DNA of 64,000 nucleotides, taken from NCBI GenBank assembly GCA_945872365.1, contig CAMBZJ010000009.1, positions 1 to 64,000 of the forward strand, read 5' to 3'. This DNA is from Klebsiella pneumoniae. Lineage in GTDB: Bacteria > Desulfobacterota > Binatia > UBA12015. Under the pieces are notes generated by a model. It saw only the letters and a list, made by a program, of their open reading frames with translations. It did not search any database and was not told the DNA's origin. Position 1 is the stretch's first letter, and each line of letters begins with the position of its first letter. This document shows positions 45,279 through 53,369 of this stretch, in pieces. Both the position numbers and the translations under genes were made by a program.

Positions 45279-45461
45279 ATGTCCGTCAGTCCCGATTTGC
45301 TCGAGATCCTGCGCTGCCCGAAGTGTCGTCGCGAGGGCCGCGAGGGAACCCTCGTCCAGGCCCCCGCGGGCGACTCGCTGGAGTGCCCGGCGTGTCGGCT
45401 CCGTTATGCCGTGACCGAGGGGATCCCGGACATGATCATCGAGGAGGCGGCCCCGTTCTGA
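45279..45461 (+). CDS. Trm112/YcaR-like zinc-ribbon protein
   Basis: A 60-residue protein of the Trm112/UPF0434 family: PDLLEILRCPKCRREG, ECPACRLRYAVTEGIPDMI. Four cysteines form the likely zinc site. In E. coli the relative ycaR sits next to lpxK, and the same neighbourhood is seen here, 1 kb after lpxK. The role of these small proteins in bacteria is not settled. A strong ribosome site (gaggaggatggc) precedes the ATG. Confidence 0.88.
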   Translation: MSVSPDLLEILRCPKCRREGREGTLVQAPAGDSLECPACRLRYAVTEGIPDMIIEEAAPF

Positions 45462-45481
45462 AGGGCCGGGGCTCTGCGGCC

Positions 45482-46576
45482 GTGCATCCACCGCGCCGCA
45501 TCCTGCTCGCGCAGACGAGCTTCCTCGGCGACGTCGTCCTGACGACACCGCTCGCGCGTGTCCTCGCCGAGGGCCTTGCGAACGTCGAGATCTGGTGGCT
45601 CGTTCGCCCGGATGCGCAAGCCCTGATTGCACCGCTCGCCGGCCGGGAGCGGGTTCTGATATTCGACAAGCGCGGTCGCGCGTCCGGACCGCGCGGGCTG
45701 TGGCGCAGCGCCTGCGAGCTGCGCGCGATCGGTTTCGACGCCTCGATCGCCGTGCAGCGCTCGACGCGCACGGCACTCCTGCTCGCTCTCGCCGGCATAC
45801 CGCTGCGCGTCGGGTTCGCCGGTGCGCCGGCCGCGCGGCTCTACCACCGGCAGGTGGCGCCGCGCGGCGCCCACGCCCGCGATCGACTGCTCGCGCTGGC
45901 GGCCGGGCTCGGGCTCGTCGTGCCCGATCCTCCTCCGGATCCCGAACTCCGGGTCGACGAGGACGCGGCCGGCCGTGTCGCGCAGTCCCTGCGCGCGGCC
46001 GGCATGGCGGACGATGCACGACTACTGGTGGTTGCGCCGGGCTCGGCTTGGGCGACCAAGCGCTGGCCGGCGCGTGGTTTCGCCGCGGCGTCGGCGGCGC
46101 TGGCTCCGGAGATCGACGCTGTCGTGGTCGTGGGCGGCCCGGGGGATGCGGCACTCGCCCGAGAGATCGGCGCCGACCTTGCGGGGCGGCGAAGCGGACT
46201 CCCGGAGGTGGTGGACCTCTGCGGTCGCACGGACACGGCGGGCCTGGTCGCAGCGATCGCGAGGGCTCGTTTGGTCATCGCCAACGACAGTGCGCCGGGA
46301 CACGTCGCGGCGGCACTCGGCAGGCCGCTCGTCTCGATCTTCGGCCCGACCGTCCCCGCCTTCGGCTTCGCGCCGCTCGGGCCGCTGGTGTGTGTTGTCG
46401 AGCGCGATCTCGACTGTCGGCCTTGCGCGCGGCACGGCGGTGACGCCTGCCCGATCCGCACGCACGCGTGCATGGAGTCGATCGAGGTCGCGTCGGTCGC
46501 CGACGCGGCGCGTGAGGTTCTCGCGCGCGCCGACCGCGCTCGGGCGGCGGATCGTGACGCGGCGAGGAGTCCCTGA
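45482..46576 (+). CDS. waaF: GT9 heptosyltransferase (WaaF-like)
   Basis: A 364-residue ADP-heptose:LPS heptosyltransferase of family GT9. The N-terminal domain opens RRILLAQTSFLGDVVLTTPLA. The C-terminal donor-binding domain has VVAPGSAWATKRWPARGF, LCGRTDTAGLVAAIARA, NDSAPGHVAAALGRPLVSIF and a C-terminal cysteine cluster (DCRPCARHGGDACP) usual in heptosyltransferase II-like enzymes of these bacteria. The GTG start gives the normal N terminus. The symbol is by family; heptosyltransferase I cannot be excluded. Confidence 0.87.
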   Translation: MHPPRRILLAQTSFLGDVVLTTPLARVLAEGLANVEIWWLVRPDAQALIAPLAGRERVLIFDKRGRASGPRGLWRSACELRAIGFDASIAVQRSTRTALLLALAGIPLRVGFAGAPAARLYHRQVAPRGAHARDRLLALAAGLGLVVPDPPPDPELRVDEDAAGRVAQSLRAAGMADDARLLVVAPGSAWATKRWPARGFAAASAALAPEIDAVVVVGGPGDAALAREIGADLAGRRSGLPEVVDLCGRTDTAGLVAAIARARLVIANDSAPGHVAAALGRPLVSIFGPTVPAFGFAPLGPLVCVVERDLDCRPCARHGGDACPIRTHACMESIEVASVADAAREVLARADRARAADRDAARSP

Positions 46577-47220
46577 TGCGTCCGCCGCTGGTGGCGATTC
46601 TCGCGGGTGCGCCGGCTCCGGCGTCGCCGCTGCGGCCGTTGGACCTCGCGGAGCGGGTCGTGCCGCTCGATGCCGAGGTCGACCTCGATGCCCTGCGTGG
46701 AATCGCTGCGGATTGCGACCTGCTTTGGCTTCCTTCGTGGGTGGTGCTCGACGACGACTTCGCGCGCGCCGTCGCGGCTTGGCGCGCGGAGGCACCCGCC
46801 GTCGCACGGGTCACGCCCATTTTGCGCGACAGCGATTGTGCGATCCGCTTGCCGCGCGCCGTCGTGGGCCTACCGGCCGCGACGGCGGAGATCTGCGGCG
46901 CCGCCCCCACGCCTCGGCCAGGCACCCGCACCATCGAATTCGCCGGCCCGCTCGTGCTTCACCCACCGACACTCTCCGAGCATCTCCGCGACCTCGATCG
47001 GCGCAGCGCGACCGCTGCACGACTGCTCGACGCGGCGGGCCAGCGGTCGGGGATCGCGGCGCTGGCGCTGCGACCGCTCGGGCAGCTTGCGCGCGCCATG
47101 GTCGGCGCCTCGGGCGACCGGCGCGCGGCGCTCGCCCGCGCGACGCTCGAGTCGTACGGGGCGGTACTGGTCCAGGCGAAACTGTGGGAGCGTCGCCAGG
47201 TGGGAACGGGGTCCGCGTGA
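46576..47220 (+). CDS. Degenerate WaaE-type GT2 glycosyltransferase-like protein
   Basis: A 214-residue protein with no intact catalytic motif. Its second half matches, position by position, the end of WaaE-like GT2 enzymes: FAGPLVLHPPTLSEHLRDLDRRSATAARLL, then LALRPLGQLARAMVG, then YGAVLVQAKLWE. These correspond to the 'HxxxxxLxEHLxKLDRYTTLAA', 'LxxRPxxxFLRxYV' and 'YxxxxYAKLWE' segments of the family. The first half keeps only traces of the GT-A core: DLLWLPSWVVLDDDFARAV stands where 'WVLxLDADExV' is expected, and the DxD is not obvious. It is in an intact frame, coupled to both neighbours, so it may be a non-catalytic partner or a decaying copy. The family link is my inference from pattern. 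Confidence 0.6.
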   Translation: MRPPLVAILAGAPAPASPLRPLDLAERVVPLDAEVDLDALRGIAADCDLLWLPSWVVLDDDFARAVAAWRAEAPAVARVTPILRDSDCAIRLPRAVVGLPAATAEICGAAPTPRPGTRTIEFAGPLVLHPPTLSEHLRDLDRRSATAARLLDAAGQRSGIAALALRPLGQLARAMVGASGDRRAALARATLESYGAVLVQAKLWERRQVGTGSA

Positions 47221-47951
47221 CGCCGGCGGGATTTCCGGGGTTTGCCGCGGCGGGCGAGGGCGTGCTCGTGCGCCGCGGTTTCGAGTCCGAGGCCCGGGCG
47301 TGGCGGGCGGCCCTCGACGCTCCGGCCCCGGCCCGGGAGCCCGGTTCCGCCGGGCGTGGCGGGGCCCGGGCTCTGCCGATCGCCCCGGGTGGCCGGGCGT
47401 GGCTCAAGATCTATCGCCACGGGGGACTCCTCGGCAGGCTGCTCGGCGAAGTGTACTGGGATCACCCGTCGCGCCCCCTGCGGGAACTTGCCGCGACCGA
47501 GGCCGCGCGCGCCTGCGGGGTGGTCGCTCCCGAGGTTCTGGCGGCGATCGTCCTACCGGTCGGACGACCCTTCACCGGGTTCTACCGCGCAGCGCTGGTG
47601 ACGCGCGAGATCGCCGGGCGCCGGTCGCTCGCCGACGCGCTTCGTAGCGACCCGGACGAGCGGGAGCGCGCCGATCGGATCGGCCGTTGCTGGGACGTGC
47701 TGCGCCGACTGCACCGCTGCGGCATCCGCCATCGCGACGCGAACGCGACGAACTTCCTCTGTGGCGCGGCGGGCGAGGAACCCGCGCTCATCGACTTCGA
47801 CGGAGCCGTGGTCGGGACCGCACCGGTCGGTCGGATCGGCCGATCCTTCGCGCGTCGCCGGCTCGCGCGATCGATCGGCAAGCTCGGTCTCGCGGGCTTC
47901 GATCGCGGCCGCGTTGCGACTCTGCTCGACGCGAGGGAGGCGTCGGCATGA
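47217..47951 (+). CDS. Kdo-kinase-like (KdkA/InaA family) LPS core kinase
   Basis: A 244-residue protein-kinase-fold enzyme. The lysine strand is RAWLKIYRHGGLLGRLLGE. The catalytic loop is HRDANATN (His172, Asp174, Asn179) and the metal-binding motif is LIDFDGA (Asp193, Asp195). The nearest described families are Kdo kinase KdkA and the InaA/WaaP LPS kinases, which phosphorylate inner-core sugars and so strengthen the outer membrane through divalent ions. The sugar target is not shown. GTG start overlaps the preceding stop; its own stop overlaps the next start. Confidence 0.84.
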   Translation: MTPAGFPGFAAAGEGVLVRRGFESEARAWRAALDAPAPAREPGSAGRGGARALPIAPGGRAWLKIYRHGGLLGRLLGEVYWDHPSRPLRELAATEAARACGVVAPEVLAAIVLPVGRPFTGFYRAALVTREIAGRRSLADALRSDPDERERADRIGRCWDVLRRLHRCGIRHRDANATNFLCGAAGEEPALIDFDGAVVGTAPVGRIGRSFARRRLARSIGKLGLAGFDRGRVATLLDAREASA

Positions 47952-49495
47952 ACGGCCGGCCGACATGGGATGCCGCCGCTGCGGTCGAGGCCGCTCTCGC
48001 CATGGCGTCGGGTGGCGAAGGCGTCGGGCGTGTTCTGAAGCAGGGACGTCGCGGTTCGGTCGTGTGGCTCGACGACGCCGGCCCCGAGGGCGTCGCGGTC
48101 GTGGTAAAGACGGTGGTGTCGCGCGGCCTGCAGTGGCCCGGGGCCCACCGGTTCGGGTCGCCGGCGCAACGCCAGTTCCGCGCCGCGCGCCTGCTCCGCG
48201 ATGCGGGGGTCGGGACGCCCGAGCCTTTGGGGGCCGTTGACCGCGCCGACGGCAGCCGGACGAGCAGTTTCGTCGCCCGGGCGGAAGTCGAGGGCGAGCC
48301 GCTCGATGCGTTTCTGCCGGGAGTCTCGGGCGCCGACCGCCGGGTGTTCGCGCGTGCGCTCGGCCGCTTCCTCGCGGCCGTCCATCGGAGCGGAATCTAC
48401 GTCCCCGACCTGCGCGACAAGAACCTGCTCGCGGCACGCCTTCCCGGCGGCGGCTTCCGCTTCTCGATCGTCGACCTCGACCGGGTGCGCCGTCCCCTGG
48501 GCGGCCTTTCCTGGCGCCGCCGCCGCCAGAACCTGGTCCAGCTCGACCGGACGCTCGGCTGGATCGCGAGCGAGCGGGAACGGCTCGCGACGATCGTCGC
48601 CTACTGGCGCGCGTCGCCACGTCCGCGTCCGCCGCTTGGCAGGATGGTCGCCGAGGTGGACAAGGTGCGGCGGCGCAAGGACCGACGGGTCGCGCGTCGC
48701 CGGGCCCGGGCCGGGATCGTCCCGGAGGAGCGCCAGAAGCTCTCTTGCATCGTCGTCGCCGGCAACGAGATCGCGCACATCCGGGGCTGCATGGAGAGCG
48801 TCGCCTTTGCGGACGAGATCGTCGTGGTCGACTCCTTTTCGACCGACGGCACCTTCGAGGTGTGCCACGAGTACACGTCGCGGGTGCTTCGCCGTGCCTG
48901 GACCGGGTACCGGGACCAGAAGGCCTATGCACTCTCGCAGTCGTCGCATCCGTGGATCCTCAACGTGGACGCCGACGAACGCGTGTCACCCGAGTTGCGC
49001 GCCGCGATCGACCGGGTGCTGACGAGCGACGGAAGCGGCTGGGACGGTTTCGAGATCCCCCGGCTCGTCCACTACCTAGGTCGCTGGTGGCGTTACGGCG
49101 GTTGGTACCCCGACCTCCGGCTGCGACTCTTCCGACGGGAGCGAGCGACCTGGGGCGGGACCGACCCGCATGAGCACGTGATCCTGCGCGGACGGATCGG
49201 TCGGCTAGACTCGCCGCTCTGGCACTTCACCTACGACGACGTTTCCGACCATGTCGCCACGATCGACCGCTTCACGACGATCGCGAGCCGCAGCGGCCGC
49301 AAGCCGCCGCGCCGCGCTTCCTGGTCGCAGTTGCTGCTGCGGCCCGCCGGGCGATTCCTGCGCTTCTACGTCCTGCGCGGGGGCTTCCGGATGGGATTCC
49401 CCGGGCTCTTCGCCGGCATTTCGGCAGCGGTCTACGGGCACCTGAAGTACGCCAAGCGCGACGCGCGCGCGCGCGGCCGCGAGGTGGCACCGTGA
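47948..49495 (+). CDS. Fusion of an LPS-core-kinase-like domain and a GT2 glycosyltransferase
   Basis: A single 515-residue frame with two domains. Residues about 25-235 are a kinase fold of the InaA/RfaP type: VAVVVKTVV, catalytic loop DLRDKNLL (Asp154, Asp157, Asn159) and VDLDRV (Asp176, Asp178). Residues 264-515 are a WaaE-like GT2 glycosyltransferase: CIVVAGNEIAHIRGCMESV, VVVDSFSTDGTFEV, nucleotide-sugar motif DADE (341-344), GGWYPDLRLRLFRRE, HEHVILRGRIG and a C-terminal HFTYDDVSDHVATIDRFTTIA. A basic linker (KVRRRKDRRVARRRARA) joins them. It probably adds and phosphorylates an inner-core sugar in one protein. ATGA and GTGA overlaps couple it to both neighbours. Confidence 0.88.
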   Translation: MNGRPTWDAAAAVEAALAMASGGEGVGRVLKQGRRGSVVWLDDAGPEGVAVVVKTVVSRGLQWPGAHRFGSPAQRQFRAARLLRDAGVGTPEPLGAVDRADGSRTSSFVARAEVEGEPLDAFLPGVSGADRRVFARALGRFLAAVHRSGIYVPDLRDKNLLAARLPGGGFRFSIVDLDRVRRPLGGLSWRRRRQNLVQLDRTLGWIASERERLATIVAYWRASPRPRPPLGRMVAEVDKVRRRKDRRVARRRARAGIVPEERQKLSCIVVAGNEIAHIRGCMESVAFADEIVVVDSFSTDGTFEVCHEYTSRVLRRAWTGYRDQKAYALSQSSHPWILNVDADERVSPELRAAIDRVLTSDGSGWDGFEIPRLVHYLGRWWRYGGWYPDLRLRLFRRERATWGGTDPHEHVILRGRIGRLDSPLWHFTYDDVSDHVATIDRFTTIASRSGRKPPRRASWSQLLLRPAGRFLRFYVLRGGFRMGFPGLFAGISAAVYGHLKYAKRDARARGREVAP

Positions 49496-50595
49496 CGCCG
49501 CGGATGGCGGTGCTGCACGTCGACCCGGAGCGCGGCTTCAGCGGCGGCGAGACCCAGGTACTGGCACTGGCCCGCGAACTCCGCGACGCGGGCCACCGCA
49601 ACGTCGTCGCCTGTCACCCTGGTGGCGAACTGGAGCGCCGGGCGATCGCGTCCGGGCTCGAGTGCGTCGCGCTCGGGGTCCGCCGCGGCCACGATCCCGG
49701 GGCCGGGCTCCGGCTGCGCGAACACGTGCGGACGCTGCATCCCGACATCGTGCACTTCCACACGGCGCGTGCCCTGACGCTCGCGCCCTTCCTCCCGCGC
49801 GGAACGGCCCGGGTGGTCACCCGTCGCATGGACCAGGCGCCGCGCGGGGCCGGCGCCTACGTTCGCTGGCTCTACCGGTCGGTCGACGGCGTCATCGCGA
49901 TCTCCCGGGCGGCCCGCGTCGGTCTCGCGTCGCGCGGGGTGGCGGTCTCGGACGTCGATCTGGTGCCGAGCGGCGTGGACATCGCCCATTTTGCCGGAGC
50001 GCCGGGGCGCGACCCGGCGGCGCGCGCCGTGCTCTCGATCCCAGCCGGTCGTTCGGTGGTCGCGATCGTGGCGTCGCTGCACCGGCGCAAGGGGCACGAC
50101 GTGCTGCTCCGGTCCCTCGCAGGGCTCGCCCGAGAGGGCGGCGGCCCGATCTGCCTCGCCGCCGGAACCGGACCGGAGGGCGATGCGCTTCTCGACCTGG
50201 CGCATGGTCTCGGGGTCTCGGGAGACGTCCGGTGGCTCGGCCAGGTGGCCGACGTGCGGCCGATCTACCGGGCGGCCGACGTGGTGGCGATGCCGTCGCG
50301 CGCCGAAGGGCTCGGCGTGGCCGCGATCGAGGCCCTGGCGTCCGCGCGTCCGGTCGCGGCGAGCGCGGTGGGCGGGCTTCCGGAGATCGTGCGCGACGGG
50401 GTCGAAGGATACCTCGTCCCGGTCGAGGACGACGCGGCCCTCGCGCGTGTCCTGGGGGCCTGTCTCGCCGACGAGGGCCGGTGCGCACGGCTCGGGGAGG
50501 CCGCGACGCGCCGCGCGAGCGGGTTCTCGGTCGCGGCGATGGCGCGCGGCACCGGGGCGGTGTACGAACGCATCCTCGCACGGCGCGAACGCTAG
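49492..50595 (+). CDS. GT4-family glycosyltransferase
   Basis: A 367-residue GT-B glycosyltransferase. The N-terminal acceptor domain has HVDPERGFSGGETQVLALAR and IVHFHTARALTLAPF. The GT4 donor domain has VPSGVDIAHFAG, VAIVASLHRRKGHDVLLRSL, AGTGPEGDALLDL, VRWLGQVADVRPIYRAADVV and the retaining-enzyme EX7E region SRAEGLGVAAIEALAS. Likely an LPS-core or O-chain enzyme from its place in the cluster. GTG start overlaps the preceding stop. Confidence 0.89.
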   Translation: MTPRMAVLHVDPERGFSGGETQVLALARELRDAGHRNVVACHPGGELERRAIASGLECVALGVRRGHDPGAGLRLREHVRTLHPDIVHFHTARALTLAPFLPRGTARVVTRRMDQAPRGAGAYVRWLYRSVDGVIAISRAARVGLASRGVAVSDVDLVPSGVDIAHFAGAPGRDPAARAVLSIPAGRSVVAIVASLHRRKGHDVLLRSLAGLAREGGGPICLAAGTGPEGDALLDLAHGLGVSGDVRWLGQVADVRPIYRAADVVAMPSRAEGLGVAAIEALASARPVAASAVGGLPEIVRDGVEGYLVPVEDDAALARVLGACLADEGRCARLGEAATRRASGFSVAAMARGTGAVYERILARRER

Positions 50596-50676
50596 CGCTC
50601 CGGCCGGGCGCGACGGGCCGTGGCCCGCGCGGGACCGTGCCGGCACGACCGGCCGGCCGCGCGCCCTGCGCCGACG

Positions 50677-51819
50677 ATGACGATGCGCCGAACCCAGACA
50701 CGCCGCGCGACGCCGCGACGAAACGCGACTCCGACCCCGACCGCGCCGGCCTTCGATGCGGGCCGCCGGGCCGCACGCCTGCGGCTCGGGCGGCTCGTCG
50801 ATCGTTTCGCGGGTGCCCGTGTTCTCGTCGTCGGCGACCTGATGCTCGACCGCTTCATCCGCGGCGACGTGTGGCGGATCTCGCCGGAGGCCCCGGTGCC
50901 GGTCGTTCAAGTGCGCTCCGAGGACGTTCATCCCGGGGGCGCCGGCAACGTCGTGGCGAACCTGGCGGCGCTCGGTGCGCGCCCGACGGTCGTGGGCTGG
51001 GTGGGGCGGGATGCCGCCGGGCGGGAACTCCGCTCGCTGCTCGGTGCGCTCGGCGCCGATGCGGGAGGGCTGGTCGTGGCGGGGTCAATCGTGACCATCG
51101 AGAAGACCCGCATCGTCGCGCACGCCCAGCAGATGGTGCGGCTGGATCGCGAGCCGGCGCGGCCGGGCCCGGCCATCGAGCGGGCGCTCGTCGACCGGAT
51201 GACCCGCGCGCTTCCGCGCGCCGAGGCGGTCGTGGTCTCCGACTACGGCAAGGGGACGATCACGGCGGGATTGCTCGACCGGCTCGCCGCCTACCGGGCG
51301 GCCACCGGGCGACCCTACCTGATCGACCCGAAGCAGACGAACTTCGCCCACTACCGGGGCGCCACGCTGGTCAAGCCGAATACCCTCGAGGCGCGTGAAG
51401 CGACCGGTATCGCGATCGCCGACGACGCGTCGCTCGAGGCGGCCGGCGCGGCGCTCCTCGAACGCTGGGGCAGCGAGTCGGTGCTGCTCTCCCGGGGCGA
51501 GCATGGAATGTCGCTTTTCCGGCGCGACCGCAGGTCGAGCCACTTCGCCACCGCCGCCCGGGAGGTATTCGACGTGACCGGAGCCGGCGATACCGTGATC
51601 GCCGTTGCGGCGCTGGCGCTCGCGCGCGGTGGCTCGTCGGAGGACGCTGCGTGGCTGGCCAACGTCGCGGCGGGTGTCGTGGTGGGGAAGGTCGGCACCG
51701 CCACGCTCGACGCGGGCGAGTTACAGGTGGCCGTCGACCTCGCCTTCGCGGCGGGTGTCGTCGTGCCGCCGGCGGAAACCCCGCCCGCGGCCCGCCGGGG
51801 TACCAGGAGGCAGCCGTGA
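50677..51819 (+). CDS. rfaE1: D-glycero-beta-D-manno-heptose-7-phosphate kinase (HldE kinase domain)
   Basis: A 380-residue PfkB-family kinase, the first domain of HldE, that makes heptose-1,7-bisphosphate for ADP-heptose synthesis. Markers are VLVVGDLMLDRFIRGDVWRI, SPEAPVPVVQV, GGAGNVVANLAALGA, VVSDYGKGTI, LIDPKQTNF, KPNTLEA and the catalytic VTGAGDTVIA. The nucleotidyltransferase half is not attached; it lies at 56264-56860 as a separate gene. The N terminus carries about 40 extra basic residues (TRRATPRRNATPTPT) from the ATG at 50677; a later start is possible. Its stop overlaps yicC. Confidence 0.93.
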   Translation: MTMRRTQTRRATPRRNATPTPTAPAFDAGRRAARLRLGRLVDRFAGARVLVVGDLMLDRFIRGDVWRISPEAPVPVVQVRSEDVHPGGAGNVVANLAALGARPTVVGWVGRDAAGRELRSLLGALGADAGGLVVAGSIVTIEKTRIVAHAQQMVRLDREPARPGPAIERALVDRMTRALPRAEAVVVSDYGKGTITAGLLDRLAAYRAATGRPYLIDPKQTNFAHYRGATLVKPNTLEAREATGIAIADDASLEAAGAALLERWGSESVLLSRGEHGMSLFRRDRRSSHFATAAREVFDVTGAGDTVIAVAALALARGGSSEDAAWLANVAAGVVVGKVGTATLDAGELQVAVDLAFAAGVVVPPAETPPAARRGTRRQP

Positions 51820-52694
51820 AGAGCATGACCGGATTCGGCGCGGCGAGCGCCCCCATCGAGGGCGGACGCATGGTCGTCGAGGTGCGCAGCGTGAACGCCC
51901 GGTTTCTCGACCTCAAGATCTCGCTGCCGCGCGAGCACCAGGCGGTCGAGGGCGAGGTTCGCGAGGCGACCCAGGGCGCGATCGAGCGGGGCCGGGTGGA
52001 GGTGTCGGTGCGGCGCGAGGGGCCGGTGCGCCGCCGCCCGAAGGTCGAGATCGACCTGGAACTCGCCCGCGCCCATGCCGAGGCGTGGCGCAAGGTGAAG
52101 AAGGCGCTCGACCTCGACGGCGACGTGGATCTCGGGCTGCTGCGCGGGAGTTCGGGCGACATCGTGCGCATCGTCGATGCCCCGGTTGATCCGTCCGACG
52201 AGCAGCCGGGCTTGCGCCGCGCCCTCGCCAAGGCACTCGTGGCCCATGCGAAGGACCGCTCGCGCGAGGGATCGCACCTGCGCGACGACATGAAGAAGCG
52301 GCTCGACACGCTGGACTCGCTGCGGGCCGACTGCGTGCGCGAGGCGGGCGAGATGCGCGGCGTCCTCGCCGAGCGCCTCGCCGCGCGCATCACGAGCATC
52401 CTCGGCGGGCAGGCTCCCGATCCTGTGCGGATCGTGCAGGAGGTCGCGATCGCGATCGAACGCAGCGACTTCACCGAGGAGATCACCCGGCTCGCCAGTC
52501 ACGTCGCCGCCTTCCGGAAGCTCCTTCGCGAGGCCGCGCCCGCCGGAAAACGCATCGAATTCCTTCTCCAGGAGATGCTGCGCGAGGTGAACACGATCGG
52601 CTCGAAGGCCGGCCACCTCCCGGTGACCCAGGCGGTCCTCGCGGCGAAGAGCGAGCTCGAGAAGCTGCGCGAGCAGGCGGCGAACGTCGAATGA
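51816..52694 (+). CDS. yicC: YicC-family endoribonuclease
   Basis: A 292-residue protein of the YicC family, shown in E. coli to act as an endoribonuclease. The N-terminal domain starts KSMTGFGAASAPIEGGRMVVEVRSVN. The C-terminal DUF1732 domain has AIERSDFTEEITRLASHVAAF and KRIEFLLQEMLREVNTIGSK. The GTG start overlaps the heptose kinase stop and is preceded by caggaggcagcc. The usual partner gmk follows with an ATGA overlap. Confidence 0.95.
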   Translation: MKSMTGFGAASAPIEGGRMVVEVRSVNARFLDLKISLPREHQAVEGEVREATQGAIERGRVEVSVRREGPVRRRPKVEIDLELARAHAEAWRKVKKALDLDGDVDLGLLRGSSGDIVRIVDAPVDPSDEQPGLRRALAKALVAHAKDRSREGSHLRDDMKKRLDTLDSLRADCVREAGEMRGVLAERLAARITSILGGQAPDPVRIVQEVAIAIERSDFTEEITRLASHVAAFRKLLREAAPAGKRIEFLLQEMLREVNTIGSKAGHLPVTQAVLAAKSELEKLREQAANVE

Positions 52695-53308
52695 GCATGC
52701 TGCGGGAAGCGCGGGTCGACCGCAGGGGAATCCTGTTCGTGGTCTCGGCACCTTCGGGTGCGGGAAAGACCACCCTCACCCGGTCGACCTTCGAGGCGTT
52801 CCCCGACCTGTCGCCCTCGGTGTCGTGCACCACGCGACGACCGCGGGTCGGCGAGGTCGACGGCCGCGACTACTTCTTCGTCGAGCCGGTGGAATTCGAT
52901 CGCCGTCGGGATGGCGGCGAATTCGTCGAATGGGCCTCGGTCTTCGATCACTCCTACGCGACGCCGCGGGCGCCGCTCGACGCGGCCGTCGAGGGTGGCC
53001 GCGACGTACTCCTCGACGTGGATATCCAGGGGGCACGCTCGCTCAAGCAGGCCTATCCGCGCGACGCCGTCGGGATCTTCGTGGTGCCCCCGTCTCTCGA
53101 GGAGCTCGAAGCCCGGCTGCACGCCCGTGGCACCGACGGCGCGCCGGAGATCCGCCGCCGTCTCGATCGCGCCCGCCTCGAACTGAGTGCCCTCGAGGAG
53201 CCGGGGGTCTACGACTACCGGATCGTCAACCGGGTTCTCGATCGCGCAGCCGAGCAGCTGCGGGCCATCATCGAGGCCGAGCGCTGCCGCAACCCTCGCG
53301 CCCGCTGA
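52691..53308 (+). CDS. gmk: Guanylate kinase
   Basis: A 205-residue kinase that phosphorylates GMP to GDP. P-loop SAPSGAGKTTLTR, GMP-binding SVSCTTRRPRVGEVDGRDY, lid-region EIRRRLDRARLE and DYRIVNRVLDRA. A start at the second Met is possible but ATG at 52691 overlaps yicC. rpoZ, which often lies between gmk and rel, is absent. Confidence 0.97.
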   Translation: MSMLREARVDRRGILFVVSAPSGAGKTTLTRSTFEAFPDLSPSVSCTTRRPRVGEVDGRDYFFVEPVEFDRRRDGGEFVEWASVFDHSYATPRAPLDAAVEGGRDVLLDVDIQGARSLKQAYPRDAVGIFVVPPSLEELEARLHARGTDGAPEIRRRLDRARLELSALEEPGVYDYRIVNRVLDRAAEQLRAIIEAERCRNPRAR

Positions 53309-53369
53309 GTCGGGTTCGCCGGCGCCCCGCGCTTGCGGGTCGGCGGGAGCGGCCCTAGGCTCGAAGTGC

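Noticed and set aside
50596-50676. Short GC-rich inverted repeats before the heptose kinase
   Set aside because: Stems of only about five pairs, expected by chance in such GC-rich DNA.
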